Origin: Protopterus annectens
Lineage: Eukaryota; Chordata; Ceratodontiformes; Protopteridae
Length of the DNA: 64,000 bases
Assembly: GCF_019279795.1 (NCBI RefSeq)
Contig: NC_056726.1
Location: 1,013,220,488-1,013,284,487 of the forward strand
Direction of reading: 5' to 3'
In this document: positions 33,126-45,084 of the stretch, in pieces
How the letters are laid out: every line of letters starts with the position of its first letter
How positions within the stretch are numbered: position 1 is the stretch's first letter
Translations under genes and position numbers: made by a program
The notes under the pieces: model-generated
The model's database searches: none
Told to the model about the DNA's origin: nothing
The model's input: the letters and a program-made list of their open reading frames with translations, nothing else

Positions 33126-33154
33126 ATATGTACATGATTATGTTTGCAAATGTA

Positions 33155-33253
33155 TTTGTACCATTGTACTATTATTTGTACCATTGTACTATTATTTGTA
33201 CCATTGTACTATTATTTGTACCATTGTACTATTATTTGTACCATTGTACTATT
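33155..33253. repeat. 20-bp tandem repeat, 5 copies
   Basis: Five copies of ATTTGTACCATTGTACTATT in direct succession. Confidence 0.97.
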
Positions 33254-33423
33254 GCTAGGCCTTGCACTTGCTTATACATTCATGTTTGGAACAAGGAGAC
33301 ATTAGTCTGAAGTGCTAAGGATAAAATTTTGCATAAAGTATTTATACAGTGTTGGCTGTACTCTGTAAACCCCAATAAAAATTATTTCACTGACTGTATT
33401 CCTACATCTATCAGTATAACTGT

Positions 33424-34290
33424 AAATATTTTATTTATTTTATTTTACATTTGTTGACCGGGATAGTCCGTCTGGATTACATGTCCATTTTCAGCGGAGG
33501 CCCGGGGAGAAAAGCTCCACAGTGACAGTAATTAATACATAAAGATCATACAAAGAAAAAAATACAAAAAACATAATTTCACTCATGCAACAGAAAAGAT
33601 ACAGTAAGGTGTTAATTATACTAAAAAATAAACATTAAAGTGTAAAAGTATTATACAATAATGAGTTTACAAAAAAAATTAACACAGATTCCAGTGTACT
33701 AATTCTCCTATTTCTTTAGTTAAGAGGAGATGGAAGAAAAGTAAATAAGAGGGGGATACATATGGGAGAAGATCTATACAAATTGGAGAAAGGATTAGTC
33801 AGGATTGGAGCACTGACAGAGCCAATTTGACCTTAAATGGTGATGTAATTTTTTTTTGAAAGAAGTTAAAGAGGAAATACAAGAGAGGCTAGGAGGGAGG
33901 GAATTCCATATTTTACCAATGGTATTGGTAAAGAGTGAGTCGCCCCCTACATTGTTAGCTTTGATTGTTTGAACTAGGAGTTTGTTGGAGGAACGCAAAC
34001 TACTGAGATTATTGTAGGGTTTGATTAAGTTATTCAGAGCTGGAGTTTTGTCAGGTTGGTTCAGGATTTTAAATGCTTCTGTAAGTTGGGTCTGTTTTAG
34101 AAGGTTAGGGTATTCAATCCAATCTAGGTTTCTTAGGTTAATACAGTGGTGTGTTCTGTAGGGCATTCCTGTAGCAAATCTAGCAATCTGATTATAGCAG
34201 CGTGCTAGTTTATTTAGTTCAGATGTGTTGAGGTTAGTGAGCATAGGAGAGGCATACAGGAGGGTGGAGAGAAGAAATAAAGAGTCTACA
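33424..34290 (-). mobile_element. L2-like LINE, copy 3 (3' end only)
   Basis: The 3' tail at 33424-33520 is nearly identical to that of copy 2 (TTTGTTGACCGGGATAGTCC and the CAGCGGAGGCCCGG block). The C-terminal ORF 33795-34301 has LLSTLLYASPMLTNLNTSEL, CYNQIARFATGMPYRTHHC, DKTPALNNLIKPY, and GDSLFTNTIGKIWNSLPPSL. It is 5'-truncated at about 34290. Confidence 0.88.
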
Positions 34291-34292
34291 TC

Positions 34293-34351
34293 CAGTGTCA
34301 CAAAAAAAAAAAAAAAAACAATCTTTTAAGTTATTTTTTGTGACCCTGGAT
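34293..34351. repeat. Short hairpin (possible tiny MITE)
   Basis: CCAGTGTCACAAAAAA and TTTTTTGTGACCCTGG are inverted repeats separated by a poly-A run and AATCTTTTAAG. It lies at the 5' break of L2-like copy 3. It may be a small MITE or a fold-back formed at insertion. Confidence 0.4.
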
Positions 34352-34469
34352 TGTTTTTGTAACACTAGATGTCGCGGCTGCTGATAGCTAGACTACACTA
34401 ATTTATTGTATTTCTAACTAGGTTATCTGGTATCCAGTGCAGTTCCCAGAACTGGCACCCCAAGCCCAA

Positions 34470-35010
34470 AGTTGAGGAGTTAATATTTAAATTTTATTTC
34501 ACAATGCTTCTGCAAATGGTCCAGCAGGTCTTATGTGAAATTATCACCTCTGTCAGGTCATATTTTCCAGGGGAAAACCTGTCGTACTAAAAGTTTCTGG
34601 CAGAGCACTTGCCTGCTTCTCTGTCTCAACAGAGGACAGGTCCATCACATCAAGGTACATAGTAGTATAATTCACGACCATCAAGATTTAACTCTTACCT
34701 GTGGCAGTTTGGGTATTAAGACGCCCCAATGGCTACCATCTAAAACAGTTCCTCACTAACAGCTGAATATGTCAAAGTGGCCTCAGTATTATGTCCTGCC
34801 TTCCCAAATGTTTAGCAATGCTCTCGTATCTTGCAGTACCCTGTCATATTTTTTGCAATACTTGGCCCATAGAAATGCTGCATGCATGTTCTTTTTATAT
34901 GCTTTATGCCCCCGTGGCCTGAAAAAATAGAATAACACGGACTATGAACAGAACTGCCAGCTGGTAGTCCCTTTGTGCCATCAGCTACTGTATACCATTC
35001 CCCTTTTGTT
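34470..35010 (-). pseudogene. Ty3/gypsy-type integrase remnant
   Basis: Reading leftwards from about 34.97 kb gives SGHGGIKHIKRTCMQHFYGP, IAKNMTGYCKIREHC and TFGKAGHNT. These match the integrase zinc-finger region (GH-x-G...T...F-W/G-P-x-I...V...YC...C..C...GK). After frameshifts it continues ILMVVNYTTMYLDVMDLSSV and SALPETFSTTGFPLENMT, resembling the catalytic-core block (ILTVVDY..RYPEA...F...GFP). Several stops and frameshifts show it is old. No LTRs or other pol parts were recognised next to it. The next 330 bp to the right may be further debris. Confidence 0.65.
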
Positions 35011-35162
35011 CTCCATCAATAGTGTGCAATATCCCTATAAATGGACTCCTACTTAAAGATCTGTAAGATATGATTTGAGAATCACATGTTTCTTAACCCT
35101 TTCTTTGTGATCCTATCCAGTTCCCTCTCTGAAGGAAGTCTGATATTCTTTGACACTTGAGT

Positions 35163-35330
35163 TACAAATCTGGGCTTGCTACTGTCACCTAACTCTCCCC
35201 TAAAATAGCATTTTCTACATGTGCCCCAGATTTGGGCTTGTTACTACCACCTAACTCGGTCTCCCCTAAAATAGCATCTTCCACATGTGCCTCAGATTTG
35301 GGCTTGTTTCTACCTCCTAACTCTCTCTTA
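35163..35330. repeat. Imperfect ~66-bp tandem repeat, 3 copies
   Basis: AGATTTGGGCTTGTTACTAC, CACCTAACTC and CCCCTAAAATAGCAT blocks recur three times. Part of the decayed gypsy-like neighbourhood. Confidence 0.75.
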
Positions 35331-35344
35331 ACTAATTAATGTCT

Positions 35345-36480
35345 ATGTTCATAGTAAGTTATTAGGCTAACGGCCCTATAACTCTTACAGCCATATTTAT
35401 CCCAGTTAGGCGAGTGAAGTTCACAGAGGTAAGGATCTATGGTAATTGATACTGACTTCCTCTGTCCAGGAAGGACATGGGCGCCACCCTGTGAGTGAAT
35501 CTGTGGTCATCCATTGATCTAGGTTGCGATTGAAGAGGGTCAGGGAGAGGCTCTGTTTTATGTGAATTGGAATCTTGTTCCAGAGAAGTGGCAGTCTCTG
35601 GGAGATGCATCTATCTCTCTAGCATGATCTGCTCATGTTAGAGGCTAGGTTAAGATGCCTGGAGCGAGTGACTCTCCTACAATTTGATTTACGAATGTGT
35701 AGCATTTCCATCAGTGCCAGGTCAGATACTGCCCTGTAAGCCAGGCACAGGTCAACCCTTAGCAACCTGTAGGAGATGGAATACAGTGAAAGGGCTTTTA
35801 CTCTTTCTGCATAAGACTTATTTTGTTTGCCCTGTCATTTCTTGGTGAGAAACCTCTGTGGTCTCTCCAATTGTTGCAGGTGTCTGCTGAGGTACATGCA
35901 AAAGGGAACATTGTGCTCCTTATTGGTTTGATGAGGACCAAGTATAATGGAATTATAACTTCCTTGGATCTAGATGCTATGCCTTTATTTATAAGATGTG
36001 CCCCATAGAAGGGTTTCCTTACTGCTGTGGATACATGATGATCAAAGTTCAGATTGCTATCAACCTGAGTACACAGATCACATGCCACTGAGTCTACACT
36101 TAGGGGGGTGCTGTCTGTAATGTAATTAGCAGGAATGTCAGCTTTCCCAAAGGAAATAATAATGTATTTTTTTGCATTTAGCTTTAATCCGTAGCTTTGG
36201 TACCAATAATTTGTCTGCATTAACCCTGTCTGCAGTATATTAACATCTTTGGGGTACTCGGTGATTGCTTCCAATTTGCAATCATCAGTGAACTTGGTCA
36301 ACCCCAGGCCATCCAAGTTTGCCTAGACTTCTGAGAAATAAATTCTGAACAGTAAGGGGCCCAGCACTGGTGACTGGTATTTTGCTAGAGGTGACATCAC
36401 CCTCTTTGACAGTATGCATCCTGTCAGTGAGCCAGTTGGCTACCCATATTGTAATGTATCTGTTATGATGCCATCCCACC
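35345..36480 (-). mobile_element. CR1-like LINE, diverged 5'-truncated copy
   Basis: The 3' tail at 35345-35400 (GTTATTAGGCTAACGGCCCT) corresponds to the CR1-like tail. The RT piece 35798-36316 has LTKFTDDCKLEAITEYPKDV (motif C as F-T-D-D), GLKLNAKKYIIISFGK and SRSKEVIIPLYLVLIKPI. The upstream piece 36285-36479 matches the VANWLTDRMHTVK block. More decayed than copies A and B. Confidence 0.85.
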
Positions 36481-36721
36481 TATGCTTATTGAAATATTTA
36501 CAGAAATATGAAACTTATGTTTAATTGTATAATTAGGAATGCAAATAATACTGAATATCTCTCAAGACATGCAACTTGCATTGCAAATATCAAAGACAGT
36601 TTTCTTTAACTACATCTAATGTTTCACATAATAAGTTTTTTAGGCTTGAATAAGTTGAAGTAACCTCTTCTACATTAAGCCAGCTATTAAAGATACATTT
36701 CTATTTTGGGATCTTTATTTC

Positions 36722-37690
36722 ATTTTTTTTTTATTTTTATTTTATTTTTCTTTTGTTTACCAGATTTGTTTGAGTGTGTTTAGTGTTTAAAAAATGCTTT
36801 TTAGCAGAGACATGGGCAAAAAGCTACTTCAATGTAATGCAAATGTTTTTAAACATTTAGTAATTTACACGAACAGATATTAAGTAATATAAACTATCAG
36901 TTGCACATACATTTGCTAATTATACTACATTCGTATGAAATAAAGGAAACTATTACAGTATAAAATAATGTTATGCATTTAATAGGTATTGAACATTGAG
37001 CATTTGAAGTGGTGTATCAGTAGGTTTGTCTAATAGATAATTCATCTTGTGATTAGTGATTAGAAATTCAAAGAAACAGGAGTGAGGGAAGGAACTTGGT
37101 ACGGCAGAAAATGTTAAATATTATAATTAAAATTTGAGGTATTAGCCACGTTCAGAAAGAATTCTATATAGTCATCATAAAGTTTATATTAGCAGGAAGA
37201 TGCTATTAAAACTACTCAGGGATTGATGACTTGTGGGGCAAAGGATTCTGAGTAAGAGAAATGGTTTGATGATATGACAAGCTGAAGACAAAAGCAGCAT
37301 TAATCTTGGAGGTATACAGGAGCAGATCCATTGATTCAATAAATAACGTTTTAATTGTGTTTTAAATGAGTTTGAATTCTGAGTGGTTTTCAGTGATAAT
37401 GGGATGTGGTTCCATAGATCAGCTACACTGTCTGAATATAAAGAATCACCTGCAGTAATTAGGTTTGTTTATAGTGTTTTTCTCTAAAGTGTAAACGTCT
37501 GTTGAGGGTAGTTTTGTATTATTAAGGACTGAGTTGTATTATTAAGGACTGAGTAATTTTGTGGTGTATAGACAAGTGTGTGTATTGTCGTTATCTGAGA
37601 AAGAGCTAGGCAATGTGGTAGTTCTAACCAGTTTAAATCTTGCCCTTCCTCCCTTGAAACTCTCGAGAGTTAAATTAGTTGTCCTGGGTA
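36722..37690 (-). mobile_element. L2-like LINE, copy 4 (ancient 3' end)
   Basis: On the - strand, about 37335-37445 reads GDSLYSDSVADLWNHIPLSL, then NSFKTQLKRYLLNQW. This aligns with GDSLFTNTIGKIWNSLPPSL of copy 3. The left end has a T/A-rich tail at 36722-36760 followed by a degenerate version of the L2 3' block. No other coding motifs survive. Confidence 0.7.
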
Positions 37691-37739
37691 TTTAACAGGC
37701 AGGTATTTACTTTAGCCAACCATTTTTTTACCGAAATAC

Positions 37740-38060
37740 ATTTCTGAGTTGCAAAAGATGTATGTACTGTTTCACAGAGCTAGAATGATGGTCTCATCTA
37801 ACTCTTGTATTATCCCCAAGGTGGCTACAGTAACAATTATGACCCCATCATTAAACTGTCTTTCTTCTCTCCTCACTAAGACAGGTGGTCAGTTTGCTAG
37901 ACTGCATGGATATGCACAGACAGCTCAGGTTTTATGTTTATAGAACTAAATAGTTCCACGGACATGATCACCTGTTCCGTTCCATTCCAAGACTAAACGG
38001 AGCAAAAGGGTTACTAGAAAGACATTTTGTTGATAGCTATCATTCAGTATTGTAGGGCTT
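37740..38060 (+). pseudogene. Diverged DIRS-like tyrosine-recombinase remnant
   Basis: In one + frame (37900-38050) the sequence reads LRFYVYRTK, stop, FHGHDHLFRSIPRLNGAKGL and LERHFVDSYH. This parallels LDVHRQLL...TK...GKAISKQTISKW of the recombinase at 24.66-24.83 kb. Just upstream, NSCIIPKVATVTIM parallels NPAFMSKVVSCVAL. The catalytic R, HxxR and Y were not found. The call rests on position-by-position resemblance of a middle segment. Confidence 0.45.
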
Positions 38061-39639
38061 ATCCCACTAGAGCTGCAGATATGTCTGCTGTGCCTTTTTT
38101 ATTTTTTATTTTTTTTTTATTGTAACACATCTCTGGATAATAACGTCTCTCTTAACATCACTGCATTGTACTACAAGCTGTGTGTTCTGTCGAGGGTCAT
38201 TTATTCTTTTGGGGCCACTGTTGTCTGTAGTAAATCCTCATAAAGATTACCACCTGGAAAGATTAGTTTTAGGATTTACCTTACTGCATATAGATTATGG
38301 TCCATTTCTTATTACTTCAGAAAGTTTTGTACTTGCAATAGGAATAGATCTGTAGGACAAAGGTCCATCCTTTCAGCATACCCTCCCTCTGTCTTCCACC
38401 TTTGGTCAATCTAGTCTAGAGTCTCTCTTCTTTCTCTCTCAGTTTTGTCTCTGTGCAGTGCACTGACTGAAAAAACTGAAGATGCATACATGCATGGTGG
38501 TTTATGAAAGGGAGGAATGTCTGGTAGGCTGGAAACATTTTATCTGACGTGAGGTTGTAAAACATGAGACATCATTCCAATTGGTTACAGAGTACAGACC
38601 ACCTTCTTTAAGATCTGTCATTGTGATTAGTTCATAACTTCTGTTTCTTCTTCTTGCAACCGTAGGAATGCTATAATGACTTTCTCCACTCCTCACTGCC
38701 TCATTCAGCTTTGACTTCTGCCATTCTTTCGAGATATTTATTTTTCTAAAAGGATTGAAAACAGCCCTTTTATCAGGACATTTTTAATTAGCTGATTGGA
38801 TAACTTTTTCTTTGCTTGTTTTGTGGCTCGTGAGAAGGTTAATAATTTAGAAGGCCCTACATTTTCACCCTGTTTGTCTACCAGTAGCTGTCCTTCACAT
38901 GACTTTTTTTTGTTTAACATTTTACCCTCTGCATGATGCTTGAGATACATGCACTAAACAATGTTTGGAGTATCCCTCCCTTTGTCTTTCTAAGCTAATT
39001 TATGCGTAAATATATTGTTTTATTCATGTATATATTGACAGTCAGGTTATGTTATTGATCCTTTGCATCAGTGAGCCCAGATCTCCAGTAGTGAATATAG
39101 AAAAAATGGCTTCTGATGTGGTGCTATTAGTACAGTAATTTGTAATAAGATGCAATAGCCATAATAAGACATTCATAAGTGTCAAAATTTATAAAGGCAG
39201 AGTAATTGTATAATGTACAAGCAATGTGTACTGAGGTGTGACAAAAGGAGGTACTGCCAGCACAGTTAGCTGGACTTTTATAAATAATTACATGTCATTT
39301 GTGAATATCAAACACATTTTTATAATATGTTTGTGTTACAAATGTATTAGAGCTGTATGTTATGTGTGTATCAAACTGCTCTGTGCAGATGTTTGTGACA
39401 AAAAGATATTTGTGAAGTGCTTGTGTTTAAAATGCATCCACAGTGTGCCCTACTGAAAGAGAACAGAAATGTATATGCACTATTGTAGCTGTGTAAATGT
39501 ATATGTTAACCAAGAAAACCGGAGGGTTAACCTCAGTGCAGCAAACTTTAAAAAAACTTTGAAATTAAGTCACTTTGTAGGCTAGGCCATAAAGAGGTTA
39601 TCTGACCAGTTTCAATACAGCTAGAGACACAAAGGCTGT
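38061..39639. other. No feature recognised
   Basis: AT-rich sequence with small unsupported ORFs. No element ends, coding motifs or tandem structure seen. Confidence 0.5.
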
Positions 39640-39744
39640 ACTGGGAAGCTGTGATGCCTGAGCACTGGCCCAGTAATCAAGGAGCCTCAATCCTCTCACC
39701 ACTAGCACCAGTGAGGGGTGTGCACATTGGGAGGATAACAAGTG

Positions 39745-39855
<111 letters not shown>

Positions 39856-40045
39856 GTACAATTTTCCTTAAGAGCACACAGAGATCACAGTCAGTTTGGG
39901 TCTGGTTTCTCCCTTTTTCTCCAGAACCCCAGTAAGACTCCTGACTGGCACAACTATAGGATACAGATCTCAGCCGAGAGGTCAAGCCAAAACCTCCAGC
40001 ACCCTCTCTGTCCAACCAGTACTTCGTGTCCCTGCCCAAGTAGCT

Positions 40046-40046
<1 letters not shown>

Positions 40047-40110
<64 letters not shown>
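40047..40110. repeat. (CA)n microsatellite
   Basis: About 32 CA units, second tract of the left arm. Confidence 0.97.
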
Positions 40111-40115
<5 letters not shown>

Positions 40116-41871
40116 TTGAGATATGACTTATATACAAACACACAGACACTCCTGGACAAGGCTGGCACAGGTTCTCCAGCTATGCGGTATGCCCATTGCT
40201 GTCCAGACTATAAGGTAGAAATCACTGCCACTAACCACTACTTAACAGCTACTATAAGGCCCTTCCCAAAGGGTGATCAATTCCACTGTGTGCTATTACT
40301 GTTATCTAAATAGTAAGTGTAACCCAGGGCTAATGCTATTGGAGTGGCTTACACAGTATCACCAAATACATGCAAGCACTCTGAGAGCTTAAAGCTTAAA
40401 TTATCTCTAGATAAAACAGCCACAGTTAAAAGGTTTAAAAATACTTAATAAATAATAAAAGCACAAGACAATACTCACTAATTTAACACAGTGATAATAG
40501 AGCGTTCAAAGATCAAAGGAAAATACTTTAAAACAATATTGTAGGATAGTCTCACATAAATATAGAAAACAGCTAGACTAATCTTGCTATATTCCTATCT
40601 GCCTCAGAAACTATGTTCTAAATTCTACTTACAAGGCAAAGTGCTGGTGAGTAGTTGTCAGCTTCAGAACAAAATACAAAATGCTCTTCTTACTTTCTGA
40701 GATAGCCCTTAAATTGATAATACAAATTACTGCTGAGTCATTTCAGATTACATCATTCTTGACACTTCTGTTGAAGTTTCCCAGCCTCACAGAACTCAAA
40801 ATGTTAACATTTCTTTTTGATCTGCCCCTGCCAGGAAACCACAGCAATAAAATACACTTTACATGTGAAATCTACTAATTATCTATGTCTTAAAACAATA
40901 GAAAGAATTTCTGTCTTCAGACATCCTGTCTCTGAGCTTGAGATCAAACACAGTCATAAAATCCTTGCTTTCTTCCAGCAGGGTGTATTGTGGTTACATT
41001 TTTGAAGCTCAGAACATACACAGTTTTCTTACATTTGTCAAACAAGCCTGTGGATCATAATAATATTTACAAGGACATATAATTATTTACAAAATTCTAT
41101 CTAGCTAGGCTGGCAGCCTTCACAAAAGCTTTCTGTATTGTCTTTGGGGTGAACTAATTACTACTTGGGAAGCATGAAAGAATGCAATGGTTTTATGACT
41201 TCTAGTACCTGCCAAATATCTGAGCAAAAGCCCTTGTCTATGCATTTTTAAAGGTAGATCTAAATGCTGCCAGCAATGGAGGGTTGCATGAGAACTAGAA
41301 GTCAGATGACCAGAAATGATGTAATTCTGTAAGCTGTTCCAGCAGTAATATTTTAGATATTATTTTGAGAAGTCTCTCAGTGAGACTGAGCATTCTGTCT
41401 TGGAGCCGACAACAAGAAGCACCACTCACCACATCTGCCTTGCTCTAAGTAAGTTATTAGGGTATAGTAACTTAGATACAGTCATGAATATAGTGAACCT
41501 TAGTTTCAATTTTGTTTTTCTTTATTTGTATAAGTCTGTACTGCAATGTTATTTTAAATATTTCCTGTGGTTTTGCACTCTGATGTCACTGTGAAATATA
41601 TATTTTGTATTGTCTAAACCTTTCATTGTGGCTAATCTGTGTAGAGATATTTAAGTTCTGAGAGTACTAGCAACACTCTGTGGGCCATTCCTAACAGCCT
41701 TGCTCTTGGTCAAACTACCATTTGTATTAGTATTAATATCACACAGTAAGATTGGACACCCTTTGTTAAGGGACCTAAAGTAGCTGATAAGGAGTGGCTG
41801 ATGGCAGTGATAACTACCTTAAAGTCTGAGCAGAAGGGGGCATAGCTAACAAACCGCTGCCAGCCTTTCCC

Positions 41872-41873
<2 letters not shown>

Positions 41874-41927
<54 letters not shown>
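41874..41927. repeat. (TG)n microsatellite
   Basis: About 27 TG units in the right arm, at the position inverted-equivalent to 40047-40110. Confidence 0.97.
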
Positions 41928-41928
<1 letters not shown>

Positions 41929-42300
41929 TAAATCAAACCTCAAAGAGAGTGTGTGTCAGCTACTTGGGCAGAGACAGAAAGCACTGGTTGGACAGAGAAG
42001 GTGCTGGATGTTTTGGCTTGACCACTTAGCTGAGATTTCAACTTTATAGCTCTGCCAGTGGGCAGTCTTACTTGGGATCTGGAAAAAGAGGGGGAGACCA
42101 GCCCCAGACTGGCTGTGGTCTCTGTGTGCTCTTAAGGGAAATTGAACTTGATGCAGAAAGCTGCATCTGGAAATATTGTGTGTGTTTGTGTGTAACTGTT
42201 ATCCTCCCAGTGAATGTTTCCCCACAGGTGCCAGTTGTGAGGCTTGAGGCTCCTTGATTACTGGTCCAGTGGTGGGTCATCACACGACGTATCACAGGTA

Positions 42301-43129
42301 GGACATGCAGGCTATTTTTTTCTCTACCAGCCTAGGTTTATTGAACAGCAGCTCAGTGACTTCAGTTTTTATTACTTCAGTCACCAATTGCTGCAGCGTT
42401 CTAGTAAAAGTAAGGTACTGCTTTAATGAAATGATACAAGTGCTGTAAATATCAGGAGGTAACACATTCTAGAAAACATTTTTGTAGGGAGATAAGCCCC
42501 CTGCAACTTCATGCCAACTGCAAGATCACAGGTCCTTGGAAATATTTTTATTGTGCTACTTTCGAAGGGCAATGCAGTTTTTGAAGAAATCATTTCATTT
42601 GAAGTGCTATTCAGTAAACCAAGCTTTGTGAAGTGTCCATCAACTTTTGATATGAACAACCATTCCTCCAAATCTTTTACAAGCTTTTCCTCTACCTCCT
42701 ACTTCATACCTCTTCAGAATGTCCCTGATTTTGCATATTTTTGCCCTCTCTCTCCCTAATAAAATTTTTGATTTTCTAATAAATCAGTCTGTCAGTAATG
42801 CCAGACATTAGTTTCACACGTCTTATTGTTTGGAAAATGCATGTTGATGGAAAGCTGTTTGTTCTGTTAACTTTTTCAAGAATTAGAGTAACATTTTAAA
42901 ATTCTTCCTAATTCTGTGCCTTTGTTTCCTCATTTTTATTGACTTTGTCCAGAGTTCTTGAGCAAAGATGTTGAGAGGTATGCCCTACTCCCTCCTATTT
43001 TACAGTCCTCCTTCATCTCTCCCAAGCAAACCTACTATGACCGACATACACATTTTTCCCTTACTGACTACATTTTACCTACTTTATAAATTAATTACAC
43101 CCACTTTATCTGCCTGTCCCTGTGTTCAA
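42301..43129. other. No feature recognised
   Basis: Small ORFs overlap on both strands but show no motif. Nothing supportable. Confidence 0.45.
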
Positions 43130-43860
43130 ATAGTGCTTTTCCATAGAACTTCTAACAATGGCACTATCATCTCCCCAGAAGCCCAAACTAAACTACTGGG
43201 TGTCATAGTTGATAACAACCTGAAGTTTGATGCGCATATCAATCAAACTATCAAAACCATTAATAAAAAAACTTGGCTCTTTTTACTGAATCAAACCTTT
43301 ACTTACTCCACTTGCTAGAACTGCAATTGACCGTTCCCATCTGCTATCAACTCTTCTCTACGCCTCACCTCTATTCTCCAACTTAAACAAAACTGATCTT
43401 AATAAACTATCATCCTGCTATAACCACATTGCCAGATTTGCTACTGGCACAGCCTACCAGACACGCCACTGTCATAACCTAAATCGCCTAGGATGGCTTG
43501 AACTACCTAGCCTACTGCAGTTCAACCAGCTAATAGTGGCACATAAAGTCCTTTACCAACCAGAAAATACACCTGCACTAAAAAATAATATCAGCTTCTA
43601 CACCAGCACCCGGCCACTGCGATCATCCACTAGACTCCTAGTTCAAACATACAAATCCAACTACTCAGCTGGGGACTCTCTGTTTGCCAGCTCTGTTGGA
43701 AAAATATGGAACAGACTCCCAGCTGACTTGGCCCTAGAACCCTCACTAACTAAATTCTAAAACAAACATAAGAAATACTTCAAAACTTATTGGGTTATGT
43801 CCTTGCGCTAATCCCGACTAGTAATCTAGTGGAGTATACCTGTGACTAGGATTTTCAGGT
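43130..43860 (+). mobile_element. L2-like LINE, copy 5 (3' coding end)
   Basis: Starts in the RT at NGTIISPEAQTKLLGVIVDN and NLKFDAHINQTIKTINKK (43155-43275). A frame change then gives LLSTLLYASPLFSNLNKTDL, CYNHIARFATGTAYQTRHC, ENTPALKNNISFY and GDSLFASSVGKIWNRLPADL (ORF 43536-43760). It is 5'-truncated. The family 3'-tail block seen at 33.43 kb is not present, so the 3' limit is approximate. Confidence 0.88.
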
Positions 43861-44870
43861 TCTGGGAGTTCAGTTTGTGCTTTATTGAGTTAGTTAGTAA
43901 CCACAGTAGTTAGTTAGTCTAAGATATGGTTTATGTAGGTTATTGAAGTTGTTTATTGATGAATTTAGATCCAAGTTCAGTTAGCTGAAAATTCTCAGAC
44001 GAGGTTGATTGATATTTAGTAATATACCTGTTTTGGTCTACTCATGTACCCCTAACTTCTGTCTCCTTATGACCAGCTCTCCTGTACCCCCCATCCTTAG
44101 ATGATCCCACACATGGTGGATACATGGGGGAGCCCTTCATTTCAGGTGAGTGCTATTCACAGAAAACCCCCCAACTCCCTGTAAGTAGGTTCTGTAGGTT
44201 CTTTCCACCAGACCCCTCCAAGTGGAATGAAGCCAGACAAATAGAGGTCATACTTCTTCTTAGAGTGTGGGGGTGGGGTTCCTAAGCCCTACCCTTCAAA
44301 CATGCTGACATTGTACTTAGCAGCCAAGTGGGCAATGAAATGCGTCCCATGAGAATATAGCTATGCAGTGCTCCTAGGGCAGAAATGCTTCCTTTATCCA
44401 TTTGCATGGTCAGCTTGGTAATCGCTCTGAGTCCTGGTCTCCTCTGCTAGGGCTCAATGAAAGTTCTGGCTTCATTAGCATGCACACTGTCCCAAGAATG
44501 GGCAAGCCCTTCCTTGCTGGCAGCTCTAGCAATCACCTGAGCTGATAATTGAAATCTAGTCATCTGGCCTATAGTCAGGGCTTTTTTCCTGTACTTCACC
44601 AGGGCTGGCTATATTTACAGTATTTTTAGTTTGTATGCTGTTCTGTGGAGTGCAACATTTTCTTTGAGATGTTTTCTGTGAAAACAAAATCCAGATTTAC
44701 ATGAAGATTTCTATATGAATCTGTAGGAAGTAGATGCTGATAGTTATCAAGTGCACCATAGAATGTTGGTCAGTTTATTTTGGGAATGGTGGGTAAAATG
44801 GAAGGCCAGAAGAGAAGAGGGCAAAACTAGAGAATCGAGGCCAGTACAAGCCATGTTGCTTACAGTAGTA
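43861..44870. other. No feature recognised
   Basis: No coding motif, repeat structure or element terminus seen between the L2-like fragment and the Tc1 element. Confidence 0.45.
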
Positions 44871-45084
44871 TACAGTGTTGGTCAGATTAATAGAAATATC
44901 AACAAATAATGGACATTTCTTAGTTTCTTTAGTGATTTTCAGTCTGGCTTTTTCAGAAATTCACAAAATCATTTCAGTGTGCTAATTCTTTAAGAAAAAG
45001 CTGTTTAGCGTGAAATTACTAATACATGTTACTTACCTACTTAGAGAAATGATGTCATAATGAAGTGGCTCCATATTCTTAAAA

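Larger units (their letters stand above)
11938..33130 (-). mobile_element. Penelope-like element 1, split by nested insertions
   Basis: This is a reverse-strand PLE, recovered in four pieces: RT (32540-33125), linker plus first half of the GIY-YIG endonuclease (29811-30185), second half of the endonuclease (12362-12718), and terminal repeat with hammerhead-like core (11938-12036). The pieces are in the right order and orientation. They are separated by a DIRS element (12719-29810), an inverted-repeat/tandem-array insertion (30186-32539) and a Tigger-type MITE (12037-12359). PLE proteins combine a telomerase-like RT with a GIY-YIG nuclease and retrotranspose by target-primed reverse transcription. 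This copy is 5'-truncated and has stops and frameshifts. Confidence 0.88.
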
